From positions 62,001-126,000 of the forward strand of contig CABIXM010000009.1 of NCBI GenBank assembly GCA_902362725.1: a stretch of DNA of 64,000 nt, read 5' to 3'. This document shows positions 9,464 through 17,919 of this stretch, piece by piece (positions within the stretch are counted from its first letter, which is position 1; every line of letters begins with the position of its first letter). Source of the DNA: Clostridiaceae bacterium. GTDB lineage: Bacteria > Bacillota > Clostridia > Lachnospirales > Lachnospiraceae. The position numbers and the translations under genes were made by a program. The notes under the pieces are model-generated. The model was not told the DNA's origin and made no database searches. It saw only the letters and a list, made by a program, of their open reading frames with translations.

Positions 9464-9484
9464 CAAAGACTGATTCGGTATACT
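9456..9484 (+). promoter_or_regulatory. bioY promoter
   Basis: TTGACA (9456-9461), 17-base spacer, TATACT (9479-9484), overlapping the BirA operator. Transcription would start about 30 bases before the bioY ATG. Confidence 0.85.
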
Positions 9485-9518
9485 GCTAAAGACAACCAAT
9501 GAAAAAGGAGACAAAAAG

Positions 9519-10112
9519 ATGTATACAGAATCAAAGAACGGAACGAAGAAGCTTACAACCTATCAGCTGACCCTGACGGCGGTGATGGCAGCCGTAATCT
9601 GCGTGCTGGGTCCCATTTCTATGGCCATTCCCATCAGTCCGGTGCCGATTTCCCTGGCCAGCATGGCAGTTTACCTGGCAGTGACCGTACTGGGCATGAA
9701 GCTGGGTACCTTAAGCTGCCTGATTTACCTGCTTCTGGGTCTGGTGGGACTTCCGGTATTCTCGGGCGGCAGCGCGGGCGCGGCCAAGCTGTTCGGACCC
9801 ACCGGCGGCTACCTGGTAGGATATCTGTTCCTGGCGCTGATTGCAGGAGCCTTCGTGGGCCGTTATACAGAAAATAAATGGAAAAGTATCGCGTTCGCGG
9901 CGCTGGGCATGGTGCTGGGAACCATGGTACTCTATGCGCTCGGTACAGCCTGGCTGGCTTATTCCGCAGGTATGGATTTCCAGGCAGCTCTGTGGGCAGG
10001 CGTGATCCCGTTTATCCCGGGTGACCTGGTAAAAATGGTTATCGCGGTGCTGCTGGGAAGCGCAGTGCGCGGAAGACTGCTCCGGGCCGGAATTCTGGAA
10101 GGAAATAATTAA
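9519..10112 (+). CDS. bioY: Biotin transporter BioY (ECF S component)
   Basis: Membrane substrate-binding subunit of an energy-coupling-factor transporter for biotin, 197 residues. Six hydrophobic segments can be followed. Family signatures include the start LTLTAVMAAVICVLGPIS with the P-I-S-P-V-P-I-S loop, GLVGLPVFSGG-GAAKLFGPTGGYLVGY, and the C-terminal FIPGDLVKM. No ATPase or EcfT genes are adjacent, so it presumably uses shared energising subunits encoded elsewhere. AAGGAG precedes the ATG. The BirA operator upstream gives independent support for the substrate. Confidence 0.96.
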   Translation: MYTESKNGTKKLTTYQLTLTAVMAAVICVLGPISMAIPISPVPISLASMAVYLAVTVLGMKLGTLSCLIYLLLGLVGLPVFSGGSAGAAKLFGPTGGYLVGYLFLALIAGAFVGRYTENKWKSIAFAALGMVLGTMVLYALGTAWLAYSAGMDFQAALWAGVIPFIPGDLVKMVIAVLLGSAVRGRLLRAGILEGNN

Positions 10113-10207
10113 CAACGCGTATGAACAATTATCCATGGAAACGGTCATAAACAGCATTGACTTTTTATTTACAAGCTGTTATATTTGAATGTAGAAAAAA
10201 CACATAT

Positions 10208-10315
10208 TCCATACAGGAAGTGATTTGAAAGAAGACCGGGTTTCGCGAAAATGAGGGGCACAGAAGATACCCGTTATTTTCCGTGAAACTTGGCTTCTTT
10301 TTCGCCTGTATGGAA
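10208..10315. repeat. Nested inverted repeat / terminator-like structure between bioY and ptsI
   Basis: Outer arms TTCCATACAGG (10208-10218) and CCTGTATGGAA (10304-10315 region) are perfect inverses. Inside, a second imperfect stem runs from GAAGACCGGGTTTC (10231) to GAAACTTGGCTTC (ending 10298) and is followed by TTTTT, as in a terminator. The whole 108 bases could fold into one long hairpin in the ptsI leader. No coding frame is likely. Confidence 0.5.
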
Positions 10316-10357
10316 GTTGGGTATTTGGGAAAATTGAAATCAGGGAGGAATTGTTTC

Positions 10358-11977
10358 ATGGAAACTCGTCAGGGTAAGAGCGTATTTTCCGGAGTAGCAA
10401 TAGGAAAGCTTTTTGTGTATAAAAAAGCAAAGCAGGTTGTAGATAAGAAGACAATTGAGGATCCGGCAGCAGAAGTAGCGCGTTATATGGCTGCGAAGGA
10501 GAAAGCAAAAGAACAGCTGGAGATGCTGAAAGAGAAGACAATGAAGGACGTAGGAGAGGCAGAGGCTGAGATCTTCGAGGCTCACCAGATGCTCCTGGAG
10601 GACCTGGACTTCGTGGAAGGCATCACAGGCATGATTGAGAATGATAAGGTCAATGCAGAGTACGCCGTATTCGTGACCGGTGAGCAGTGTGCAGCGCTGT
10701 TCCTGAGCATGGACGACGATTATATGCGCGGACGCGCGGCAGATGTCAACGATATTTCCAACCGTCTGATCGCCATCTTAAGCGGCACACAGGTAAGCGC
10801 TGAGGCGATGCCGGAGCCGGTGATCATCATGGCAGAGGATCTGGCGCCCAGCGAGACTGTACAGTTTGAGAAGGACAAGATTCTGGCGCTGGTTACCCAG
10901 AAGGGTTCCGCAAACTCTCATACGGCTATCCTGGCGCGTATGATGAATATCCCCTGTATCGTTACTGCAGATATCGATCTGGATCCGGATCTGACCGGCA
11001 AGAACGGTATCGTGGACGGCTTCACAGGCAAGATTTACATCGAGCCGGATGAAGTGACAGCAGCCGTTATGGCAGAGAAGAAGAAGCGCGAGGAAGAGCG
11101 TAAGCTTCTGCTTCAGAGCCTGAAGGGTCTGCCGACCGTAACCAAGAGTGGCAAGCACATCCATCTGTATTCCAATATCGGAAGCGAAGAGGATGTGGAT
11201 TCTGTACTGGAGAATGACTCCGAGGGTATCGGCCTGTTCCGCAGCGAGTTCCTGTATCTGGGCCGCGACACCTACCCGACCGAGGAGGAGCAGTTCCAGG
11301 TATACAAGAACGTAATCTCCAAGATGAACGGCAAGAAGGTTATCATCCGTACCCTGGACATCGGAGCAGACAAGCAGGCTGATTATTTCCAGATTCCGAA
11401 GGAAGAGAACCCGGCTATGGGCTTCCGTGCGATCCGTATCTGCCTGCACAGACCGGAAGTATTCAAGACCCAGCTGCGCGCTATCTACCGCGCAAGCGCA
11501 TACGGTACCGCTTCCGTCATGTTCCCGATGATCATCTCTGTGGCAGAGGTTAAGAAGATCAAAGAGATCGTAGAGGAAGTAAAGAATGAGCTGCGTCAGG
11601 CAGACATCCCGTTTGGCGATGTGGAGCTTGGTATCATGGTGGAGACACCGGCAGCCGTTATGATCGCGGATATGCTGGCGCCGGAAGTAGACTTCTTCAG
11701 CATCGGAACCAACGACCTGACCCAGTATACACTGGCTATCGACCGTCAGAATCAGTCTCTGGACGATATCTACGATCCGCATCACGAGGCAGTGCTTCGG
11801 ATGATCCAGAGAACCATCGAGTGCGCTCACGCACACGGCGCATGGTGTGGTATCTGCGGAGAGCTGGGAGCAGATATGGAGCTGACACGCCGCTTTATCC
11901 AGATGGGTATCGACGAGCTGTCCGTATCTCCGGTATTTACCCTGGAGCTGCGTAAGAAGATCCGCGAGGCAGAATAA
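10358..11977 (+). CDS. ptsI: PTS Enzyme I (phosphoenolpyruvate-protein phosphotransferase)
   Basis: First protein of the sugar phosphotransferase system: takes phosphate from PEP on a histidine and gives it to HPr. 539 residues from the ATG at 10358, which follows GGGAGG; the frame extends upstream without a site. Phospho-histidine about residue 188 in GSANSHTAILAR; PEP-binding barrel with RSEFLY, GFRAIR and the C-terminal cysteine in GICGELGAD. HPr follows 84 bases later, the reverse of the Bacillus order (ptsH-ptsI). Confidence 0.97.
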   Translation: METRQGKSVFSGVAIGKLFVYKKAKQVVDKKTIEDPAAEVARYMAAKEKAKEQLEMLKEKTMKDVGEAEAEIFEAHQMLLEDLDFVEGITGMIENDKVNAEYAVFVTGEQCAALFLSMDDDYMRGRAADVNDISNRLIAILSGTQVSAEAMPEPVIIMAEDLAPSETVQFEKDKILALVTQKGSANSHTAILARMMNIPCIVTADIDLDPDLTGKNGIVDGFTGKIYIEPDEVTAAVMAEKKKREEERKLLLQSLKGLPTVTKSGKHIHLYSNIGSEEDVDSVLENDSEGIGLFRSEFLYLGRDTYPTEEEQFQVYKNVISKMNGKKVIIRTLDIGADKQADYFQIPKEENPAMGFRAIRICLHRPEVFKTQLRAIYRASAYGTASVMFPMIISVAEVKKIKEIVEEVKNELRQADIPFGDVELGIMVETPAAVMIADMLAPEVDFFSIGTNDLTQYTLAIDRQNQSLDDIYDPHHEAVLRMIQRTIECAHAHGAWCGICGELGADMELTRRFIQMGIDELSVSPVFTLELRKKIREAE

Positions 11978-12061
11978 GTCCCGGATACTTTATAAGGATA
12001 GTCGGCCGGAGGCAGTCCGGTTTACCGCTATAAATTTATCTAATTAAAAGGAGAATCTATC

Positions 12062-12319
12062 ATGAAAGAGTTTAAGTATGTAGTACAGGATGAACTGGGA
12101 CTTCACGCAAGACCCGCAGGACTTCTGGTAAAGGAAGCTGCTAAGTATAAGAGTGCCATCACTCTGGACAGCGGCGTTAAGAAGGCAGACGCAAAAAGAA
12201 TCATGGCTGTTATGTCCATGGGCGTAAAGCAGGGCGTAGAGGTTACCGTTACTGTAGACGGCGAGGATGAGGATGCAGCATTCGACGCTATCAAGACCTT
12301 CTTCGAGACCAACCTGTAA
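12062..12319 (+). CDS. ptsH: Phosphocarrier HPr with Arg at position 46
   Basis: Small carrier of 85 residues that moves phosphate from Enzyme I to sugar-specific EIIA proteins. The phosphorylated histidine is His15 in GLHARPAG. In Bacillus HPr the regulatory Ser46 lies in KSIMGVMSLG; here the aligned stretch is KRIMAVMSMG, so residue 46 is Arg. A protein lacking Ser46 cannot take the HPr kinase mark that drives CcpA-dependent catabolite repression. Another HPr elsewhere may do that job. AAAGGAG precedes the ATG. Confidence 0.96.
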   Translation: MKEFKYVVQDELGLHARPAGLLVKEAAKYKSAITLDSGVKKADAKRIMAVMSMGVKQGVEVTVTVDGEDEDAAFDAIKTFFETNL

Positions 12320-12334
12320 TTCAGAAAGAAGCTT

Positions 12335-12371
12335 CGCGGCATAGCCAGTTTTGGCTGTGCCGCGTTTTTTT
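12335..12371 (+). terminator. Intrinsic terminator after ptsH
   Basis: CGCGGCATAGCCA and TGGCTGTGCCGCG form a 13-bp stem with a four-base loop, followed by seven T. Confidence 0.94.
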
Positions 12372-12405
12372 ATCCCAAACCCTACTTTTAAATTAGGTGT
12401 AAAGG

Positions 12406-12414
12406 TGATATACT
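12406..12414 (+). promoter_or_regulatory. Extended -10 promoter of the M16C peptidase gene
   Basis: TGATATACT: an extended -10 (TATACT 12409-12414) with only an A/T-rich -35 area. About 55 bases before the start codon. Confidence 0.5.
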
Positions 12415-12468
12415 AAATAACAAATGCCTGCCTTTCGGCGGGGCAAATAGAAAGACAGGAGAAAGATC

Positions 12469-15393
12469 ATGACCATAGAAGAATTACAGAGCTATGAGCT
12501 TGTGGAGAAGCGTGAGATCGAAGAGCTTCATTCCGTGGGCTATTACCTGAAGCATAAAAAGACGGGGGCGAAGGTGTGCCTCTTATCCAACGACGATGAG
12601 AATAAGGTATTCTATATCGGCTTCCGGACCCCGGCGCCGGACGATACGGGCGTGGCCCATATCCTGGAGCATTCCGTGCTGTGCGGTTCCAGAGAGTTTC
12701 CGGTGAAGGATCCTTTTGTGGAGCTGGCGAAAGGTTCCTTAAATACTTTTCTGAATGCCATGACCTATCCGGACAAGACCGTGTATCCCATCGCCAGCTG
12801 CAACGACAAGGACTTCCAGAACCTGATTCATGTATACATGGATGCGGTGTTCTATCCGAATATTTATAAAAAAGAAGAAATTTTCCGCCAGGAGGGCTGG
12901 CATTACGAGATGGAGAGCGAGGACGGTGACCTGACCCTGAACGGCGTAGTCTATAACGAGATGAAGGGCGCGTTTTCCTCCCCGGAGGGCGTACTGGAGC
13001 GGGAGATCCTGAATTCCCTCTATCCGGACACCACTTATGCCAATGAGTCCGGCGGCGACCCGGAGTTCATTCCGGATCTGACCTGGCAGCAATTCCTGGA
13101 TTTCCACGGCCGCTATTATCACCCCTCCAACAGCTATATTTTCCTGTATGGAAACTGTGATATGGCCGAGAAGCTTCAGTGGCTGGATGAAAAGTACCTG
13201 AGCCACTATGACTATCTGGAGATTGATTCCGAGGTGCGGACCCAGGCTCCCTTTGAGAAAATGCGGGAGATCGTGAAGGATTATTCCATTTCCGCGGAGG
13301 AGAGCGAGGAAGACAATACCTATCTGTCCTACAATAAATCCGTGGGCGACACCCTGGACGCGAAGCTCTATCTGGCCATGCAGGTGCTGGAATATGTGCT
13401 GCTGTCCGCTACGGGCGCGCCTTTGAAGCAGGCGCTTCTGGACGCCGGCATCGGTCACGACATTATGAGCTCCTATGACAATGGCGTCAAACAGCCTATT
13501 TTCTCAATTATCGCGAAAAACGCGAATGAAGATCAAAAAGACGCATTTGTAGAAGTAATCGAGAGCACTTTAAAGAAGCTGGCGGATGAGGGCCTGGATG
13601 AAAAGGCCCTGCGCGCCGGTATCAACTATTTTGAATTCCGCTACCGGGAGGCTGATTTTGGCAACTATCCGGCGGGCCTGATGTACGGCCTGCAGGCCTT
13701 CGACAGCTGGCTTTACAAGGATGACAGCGCCTTTCTGCACCTGGAGGCCCTGGACAGTTTCGCATTTCTGAAGGAACAGGCGGATAAGGGCTATTTTGAA
13801 GGCCTGATTAAGACCTATCTGCTGGATAACCCCCACGGTTCCCTGGTGCTGATCCGCCCGAAGAAGGGCCTGACCGCGGAGCAGGACGAGAAGCTGAAAA
13901 AGAAGCTGGAGGCTTACAAGAACAGCCTGAGCGCGGAAGAGAAGCGGCAGATTGCGTCATTTACCAGGCATCTGAAGGAGTATCAGAGCGAGCCGTCGCC
14001 CCAGGAGGATCTGGCGAAAATTCCGCTGCTGGCCAGAGCCGACATCGACAAGAAGGCGCAGCCCTTCCAGAACGAGCTTCGGAAGGCCGGAGACACCGAT
14101 GTGCTTTACCACGACATCTTCACCAATGGCATCGGCTATGTGGATCTGGTATTTAAGGCAGGCGGCATTCCGGTGGAGCTGATTCCCTATCTGGGTCTTC
14201 TGAAGGCAGCGTTGGGCCAGGTGGATACGGAGCATTACACCTACGGCGAGTTCTCCAACGAGCTGAACCTGCACACGGGAGGTATCTCCTGCAGCGTGGG
14301 AAGCTACGACAGCGTGCAGAACCCTAAGGATTACACGGCAGTTTTCGAGGTGAAGAGTAAGGCCCTTTACGAGGAGACCCCGGTGGCTTTTGCCATGATA
14401 AAGGAAATGCTGTTGACCTCGAAGCTTCACGATAAAAAGCGCCTGAAGGAAATCCTGGCGGAGACCAAGTCCCGGCAGCAGATGGCCTTCCAGACCGCCG
14501 GTCATTCCATGGCGGCCCTGCGCGCCATGTCCTACTTCTCCTCCAGCTCCGCATTTTCCGATATGACGGAGGGCGTGGATTTCTATCATTTCATCGAGGA
14601 GCTGGACGCGGACTTCGAAGAGAAATGGGAAATGGCAGCGGAGAAGCTTACAAAGCTTACACACATTCTGTTCTGCCCGGAGAATCTGCTGGTCAGCTAC
14701 ACTGGTGGGACGAAGAGCCTGGCGGGACTGGACGCGGAGGTCGAAAAGCTTGTAAAAGCGCTGTATCCGAACACCGGCGCGGAGCAGAAGGTGTGGGCGC
14801 TGGTTCCGGAGCATAAGAACGAGGGTCTGAAGACCTCCGCCCAGATTCAGTATGTGGCCCGGGCCGGCAGCTTCCGGGCAGCAGGACTTCCCTACACGGG
14901 CACCTTAAAGGTACTGCGGATCATCATGAGCTACGATTACCTCTGGAACAATGTGCGTGTAAAGGGCGGCGCTTACGGCTGCATGAACAATTACACCCGC
15001 ACCGGCAACGGCTATCTGGTATCCTACCGCGACCCGAATCTTCTGAAGACCAATGAGATCTTTGAAAAGAGCGTGGACTACACCGAACACTTCGATGTGT
15101 CCGAGCGCGATATGACCAAGTATATCATCGGAACCATCAGCTCCATGGATACGCCGCTGAACGCCAGAGCGAAGGGCATGCGTTCCTTAAGTGCCTGGAT
15201 GACCGGCGTAACAGAAGAGCAGGTACAGAAGGAGCGTGACCAGGTCCTGGGCTGCGGCGTCGAAGAGATTCGCGCATTGGCCCCCTACCTGAAGGCCATG
15301 CTTTCCCAGAACCATATCTGCGTCATTGGAAATGAGGAAAAGTTGGAGGGTCAGAAGCAACTTTTTGAGGTGACGGAGAGTCTGTTCCACTAA
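12469..15393 (+). CDS. M16C family zinc metallopeptidase (PreP-like)
   Basis: Large clamshell peptidase of 974 residues related to PreP/presequence protease and falcilysin, which degrade peptides inside a closed chamber. The inverted zinc motif HILEH lies at residues 64-68 and the third ligand glutamate in NEMKGAFSSPEG about 168. Four homologous domains fit the length; the C-terminal half carries the arginine/tyrosine-type region (KGGAYGCMNN). No signal peptide, so it is cytosolic. It is 11 bases before era and probably co-transcribed. The physiological substrate is unknown. Confidence 0.92.
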   Translation: MTIEELQSYELVEKREIEELHSVGYYLKHKKTGAKVCLLSNDDENKVFYIGFRTPAPDDTGVAHILEHSVLCGSREFPVKDPFVELAKGSLNTFLNAMTYPDKTVYPIASCNDKDFQNLIHVYMDAVFYPNIYKKEEIFRQEGWHYEMESEDGDLTLNGVVYNEMKGAFSSPEGVLEREILNSLYPDTTYANESGGDPEFIPDLTWQQFLDFHGRYYHPSNSYIFLYGNCDMAEKLQWLDEKYLSHYDYLEIDSEVRTQAPFEKMREIVKDYSISAEESEEDNTYLSYNKSVGDTLDAKLYLAMQVLEYVLLSATGAPLKQALLDAGIGHDIMSSYDNGVKQPIFSIIAKNANEDQKDAFVEVIESTLKKLADEGLDEKALRAGINYFEFRYREADFGNYPAGLMYGLQAFDSWLYKDDSAFLHLEALDSFAFLKEQADKGYFEGLIKTYLLDNPHGSLVLIRPKKGLTAEQDEKLKKKLEAYKNSLSAEEKRQIASFTRHLKEYQSEPSPQEDLAKIPLLARADIDKKAQPFQNELRKAGDTDVLYHDIFTNGIGYVDLVFKAGGIPVELIPYLGLLKAALGQVDTEHYTYGEFSNELNLHTGGISCSVGSYDSVQNPKDYTAVFEVKSKALYEETPVAFAMIKEMLLTSKLHDKKRLKEILAETKSRQQMAFQTAGHSMAALRAMSYFSSSSAFSDMTEGVDFYHFIEELDADFEEKWEMAAEKLTKLTHILFCPENLLVSYTGGTKSLAGLDAEVEKLVKALYPNTGAEQKVWALVPEHKNEGLKTSAQIQYVARAGSFRAAGLPYTGTLKVLRIIMSYDYLWNNVRVKGGAYGCMNNYTRTGNGYLVSYRDPNLLKTNEIFEKSVDYTEHFDVSERDMTKYIIGTISSMDTPLNARAKGMRSLSAWMTGVTEEQVQKERDQVLGCGVEEIRALAPYLKAMLSQNHICVIGNEEKLEGQKQLFEVTESLFH

Positions 15394-15404
15394 GGAGGAA
15401 AAAT

Positions 15405-16319
15405 ATGGAGAATAAGAATTGCAAATCCGGCTTTGCCACCCTGATTGGCCGGCCCAATGTGGGAAAATCCACCCTGATGAACAAACTGATCGGACAGAAA
15501 ATCGCCATCACATCCAATAAGCCCCAGACCACCCGGAACCGGATTCAGACGGTCTATACCTGCGACGAGGGCCAGATCGTATTCCTGGACACGCCGGGTA
15601 TTCACAAGGCCAAGAACAAGCTGGGGGAGTACATGGTCAATGCAGCGGAGAGGACCTTAAAAGAGGTGGATGTGATCCTCTGGCTGGTGGAGCCCACCAC
15701 CTTCGTGGGCGCAGGCGAGCAGCATATCGCCGGGCAGCTGAAAAAGGTGAGCACGCCGGTGATTCTGGTCATCAATAAGACCGACACCGTGAAAAAGGAG
15801 GAACTGCTGGCGGTCATCGATACTTATCGGAAGCTTCACGAATTCGATGAGATCGTACCGGTATCAGCCCTGAGCGGCGATAACACAGACACCCTCATCG
15901 AGCAGATTTTCAAATATCTGCCCTACGGACCGAAATTCTACGATGAGGATACGGTGACCGATCAGCCCATGCGACAGATCGTGGCGGAGCTTATTCGGGA
16001 AAAGGCCCTGCGCTGCCTGAACGAAGAGATTCCCCATGGCATCGCGGTCTCCATCGACAAAATGAAGGAGCGGCCGAACGGGAAGGTGATGGACATCGAC
16101 GCCACGATTATCTGTGAGCGGGATTCCCACAAGGGCATCATCATCGGAAAGCAGGGCAGTATGCTTAAAAAGATTGGCAGCGCGGCCCGCTATGAGATCG
16201 AGGATATGCTGGAGATGAGGACAAATCTGCAGCTCTGGGTCAAGGTGAAGAAGGACTGGAGGGACAGTGATTTCCTGATTAAGAACTTCGGTTATGATAA
16301 GAAAGATTTGGAAATGTAA
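15405..16319 (+). CDS. era: GTPase Era
   Basis: Essential ribosome-assembly GTPase of 304 residues that binds the 3' end of 16S rRNA. G1 GRPNVGKST, G2 region TSNKPQTTRN, G3 DTPGIH, G4 NKTD, and a C-terminal KH RNA-binding domain with GIIIGKQGSMLKKIG about residue 245. TAAGGAGG precedes the ATG. Placed before yqzL and recO as in many Firmicutes. Confidence 0.98.
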   Translation: MENKNCKSGFATLIGRPNVGKSTLMNKLIGQKIAITSNKPQTTRNRIQTVYTCDEGQIVFLDTPGIHKAKNKLGEYMVNAAERTLKEVDVILWLVEPTTFVGAGEQHIAGQLKKVSTPVILVINKTDTVKKEELLAVIDTYRKLHEFDEIVPVSALSGDNTDTLIEQIFKYLPYGPKFYDEDTVTDQPMRQIVAELIREKALRCLNEEIPHGIAVSIDKMKERPNGKVMDIDATIICERDSHKGIIIGKQGSMLKKIGSAARYEIEDMLEMRTNLQLWVKVKKDWRDSDFLIKNFGYDKKDLEM

Positions 16320-16424
16320 GGAATGACGAACCCTTCTGTTACCATTTATTTGCGGGCATACCTGTGGGGAATCTGGATACATTAAGAATAGATTCCAAGT
16401 TACATTAGAACAGGGGCGAAGCAG

Positions 16425-16610
16425 ATGACATGGGAACAGTTTGAACTGACCGGAACGGTGGAAGATTACTTAAGATACAAAGGGATTACCCGGGAGCGGG
16501 CGGAAAATTCCGCCGGGGAGAAAGGAGAAAGCCGGAGGGCAGAAGACTATGGGACAGATGATCACAGTGACCGGCCTGGTGCTGGCGGCCTACCCTCAGG
16601 GGGATTATGA
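16425..16610 (+). CDS. yqzL: YqzL-like small protein overlapping recO
   Basis: A 61-residue frame between era and recO, the position held by yqzL in Bacillus. The first 20 residues (MTWEQFELTGTVEDYLRYK) carry the YqzL pattern W-x-x-F-x-x-T-G-x-x-x-x-Y-L-x-x-K; the rest is hydrophilic and not conserved in appearance. AGGGGCG lies before the ATG. Its 3' end overlaps the recO start by 62 bases in another frame, so the C-terminal third may be constrained by recO. Function unknown. Confidence 0.65.
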   Translation: MTWEQFELTGTVEDYLRYKGITRERAENSAGEKGESRRAEDYGTDDHSDRPGAGGLPSGGL

Positions 16611-17211
16611 CAAGCGCATCATCCTTCTGACCCGGGAACGGGGCAAAATCACGGCCTTTGCCAGAGGGGCCAGGCGGCAGAACAGTCCCCTTCTGGCGGT
16701 CTGCAATTCCTTTGTCTTCGGTGAATTCTCGGTTTATGAGGGCCGTACCTCCTACAATCTGATGCAGGCGAAGGCCTCCAACTACTTCCACGAGCTCAGC
16801 GCGGATTTTGAAGGAGCCTGCTACGGGTTCTATTTCTGCGAGCTGGCGGAATATTATACCAGGGAGGCCAACGACGAAATACAGATGCTGAAGCTGCTGT
16901 ATCAATCCTTGCGGGCTTTATGTAAACCAAGTGTTCCCGACGAACTGATCCGTTACATATATGAACTGAAGGTACTGGTGGTGAACGGCGAGTGTCCGCC
17001 GGATTTTGAGGAGCTCGATATTTGTGAATCCACCCGGTACACCCTACAGTATATCGCCGCCTCTTCCATCGAGAAGCTCTACACCTTCCGAGTGTCGGAG
17101 CAGGTGCTGGGAGAATTGCGATTCGTGCTGCACCGGTACCGGGAGAAGTACATGGAGGGGCATTTCAAGTCTCTTGACATTCTGGAAGCCTGCGTTTCCT
17201 GTGCAATATGA
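16549..17211 (+). CDS. recO: DNA repair protein RecO
   Basis: Recombination mediator of 220 residues that helps load RecA at gaps with RecF and RecR. The N-terminal OB fold is clear (TGLVLAAYPQGDYDKRIILLT and the basic KITAFARGARR). A helical domain follows. The C-terminal zinc knuckle (CxxC pairs) found in many RecO proteins is absent: only single cysteines remain and the protein ends CVSCAI, about 20-30 residues shorter than usual. The start ATG 16549 has GGAGGG at about 9 bases; ATG 16558 is an alternative. Confidence 0.9.
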   Translation: MGQMITVTGLVLAAYPQGDYDKRIILLTRERGKITAFARGARRQNSPLLAVCNSFVFGEFSVYEGRTSYNLMQAKASNYFHELSADFEGACYGFYFCELAEYYTREANDEIQMLKLLYQSLRALCKPSVPDELIRYIYELKVLVVNGECPPDFEELDICESTRYTLQYIAASSIEKLYTFRVSEQVLGELRFVLHRYREKYMEGHFKSLDILEACVSCAI

Positions 17212-17231
17212 AATTCCCATGGAATTTTCGG

Positions 17232-17260
17232 TTGAAAAATCAGTTAAAAGACGCTATACT
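17232..17260 (+). promoter_or_regulatory. Promoter of the lipoprotein-glyQS unit
   Basis: TTGAAA (17232-17237), 17-base spacer, TATACT (17255-17260), about 50 bases before the lipoprotein start. No T-box leader is visible before glyQS. Confidence 0.72.
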
Positions 17261-17312
17261 ATATGGGATTCCCTGAGGTGAAAGCCTTAGAAGAGAAGTG
17301 GGAGGAGTATAG

Positions 17313-17900
17313 ATGAGAAAATCAGTCTGTTTCTGTCTCCTGATCTGTATGTTATCGGTTCTGGCCGGATGCGGCGGGTCTGTCCCTGCGGAGAGTACGA
17401 TTGCGCTGGACAAAAAAGGAAAGATAACCGACACGATTGTGGAGAAATTTGACAAGGATTTCTACGATTCCGAGGAGCTTCAGAGCGAGATAGAGTCGGA
17501 ACTGGCCGAGTACAATAAGAACTTTGCCGCCGACCATGTGACGCTTAAGAAGTTCGAAGTAAAGGACGGGACTGCGACCCTGCAGCTGGTCTTTGACGGA
17601 AGCGAGTACTATGAAGATTACATGGAGATGACCCTGTTCACCGGAACGGTGGCGGAGGCCCGGGCTGAGGGCTATGAACTGACCGGAGAACTGCTGGGTG
17701 CGGACGGGGCGCAGACCTCACTGGACGCCCTGGACAGCGCGGACGAGGCGCAGGTGCTGGTTCTGGAGACTGATGAGACGGTGCAGGTACAGACGCCGGG
17801 CACGATTCTTGCGGTATCCGCAGGCGGCAATGTAAGCGTAACAGGCAAAAAGCAGGCGGCTGTCGCAGACGGCGGACTGTCATATATCATTTATAAATAA
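17313..17900 (+). CDS. Lipoprotein of unknown function
   Basis: Predicted lipoprotein of 195 residues, not recognised as a named family. The signal peptide [20 protein letters not shown] ends in a lipobox (LAGC), so Cys20 should be lipidated and the rest held outside the membrane. The mature part is acidic, with a charged helix about residues 45-70 and a beta-rich C-terminal half containing repeated V-x-V-x patterns ([22 protein letters not shown], given here in part only as VQVQTPG). It lies 19 bases before glyQS and shares its promoter. Confidence 0.8.
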   Translation: MRKSVCFCLLICMLSVLAGCGGSVPAESTIALDKKGKITDTIVEKFDKDFYDSEELQSEIESELAEYNKNFAADHVTLKKFEVKDGTATLQLVFDGSEYYEDYMEMTLFTGTVAEARAEGYELTGELLGADGAQTSLDALDSADEAQVLVLETDETVQVQTPGTILAVSAGGNVSVTGKKQAAVADGGLSYIIYK

Positions 17901-17919
17901 GCGAAGAGGAGAAAAGCAA

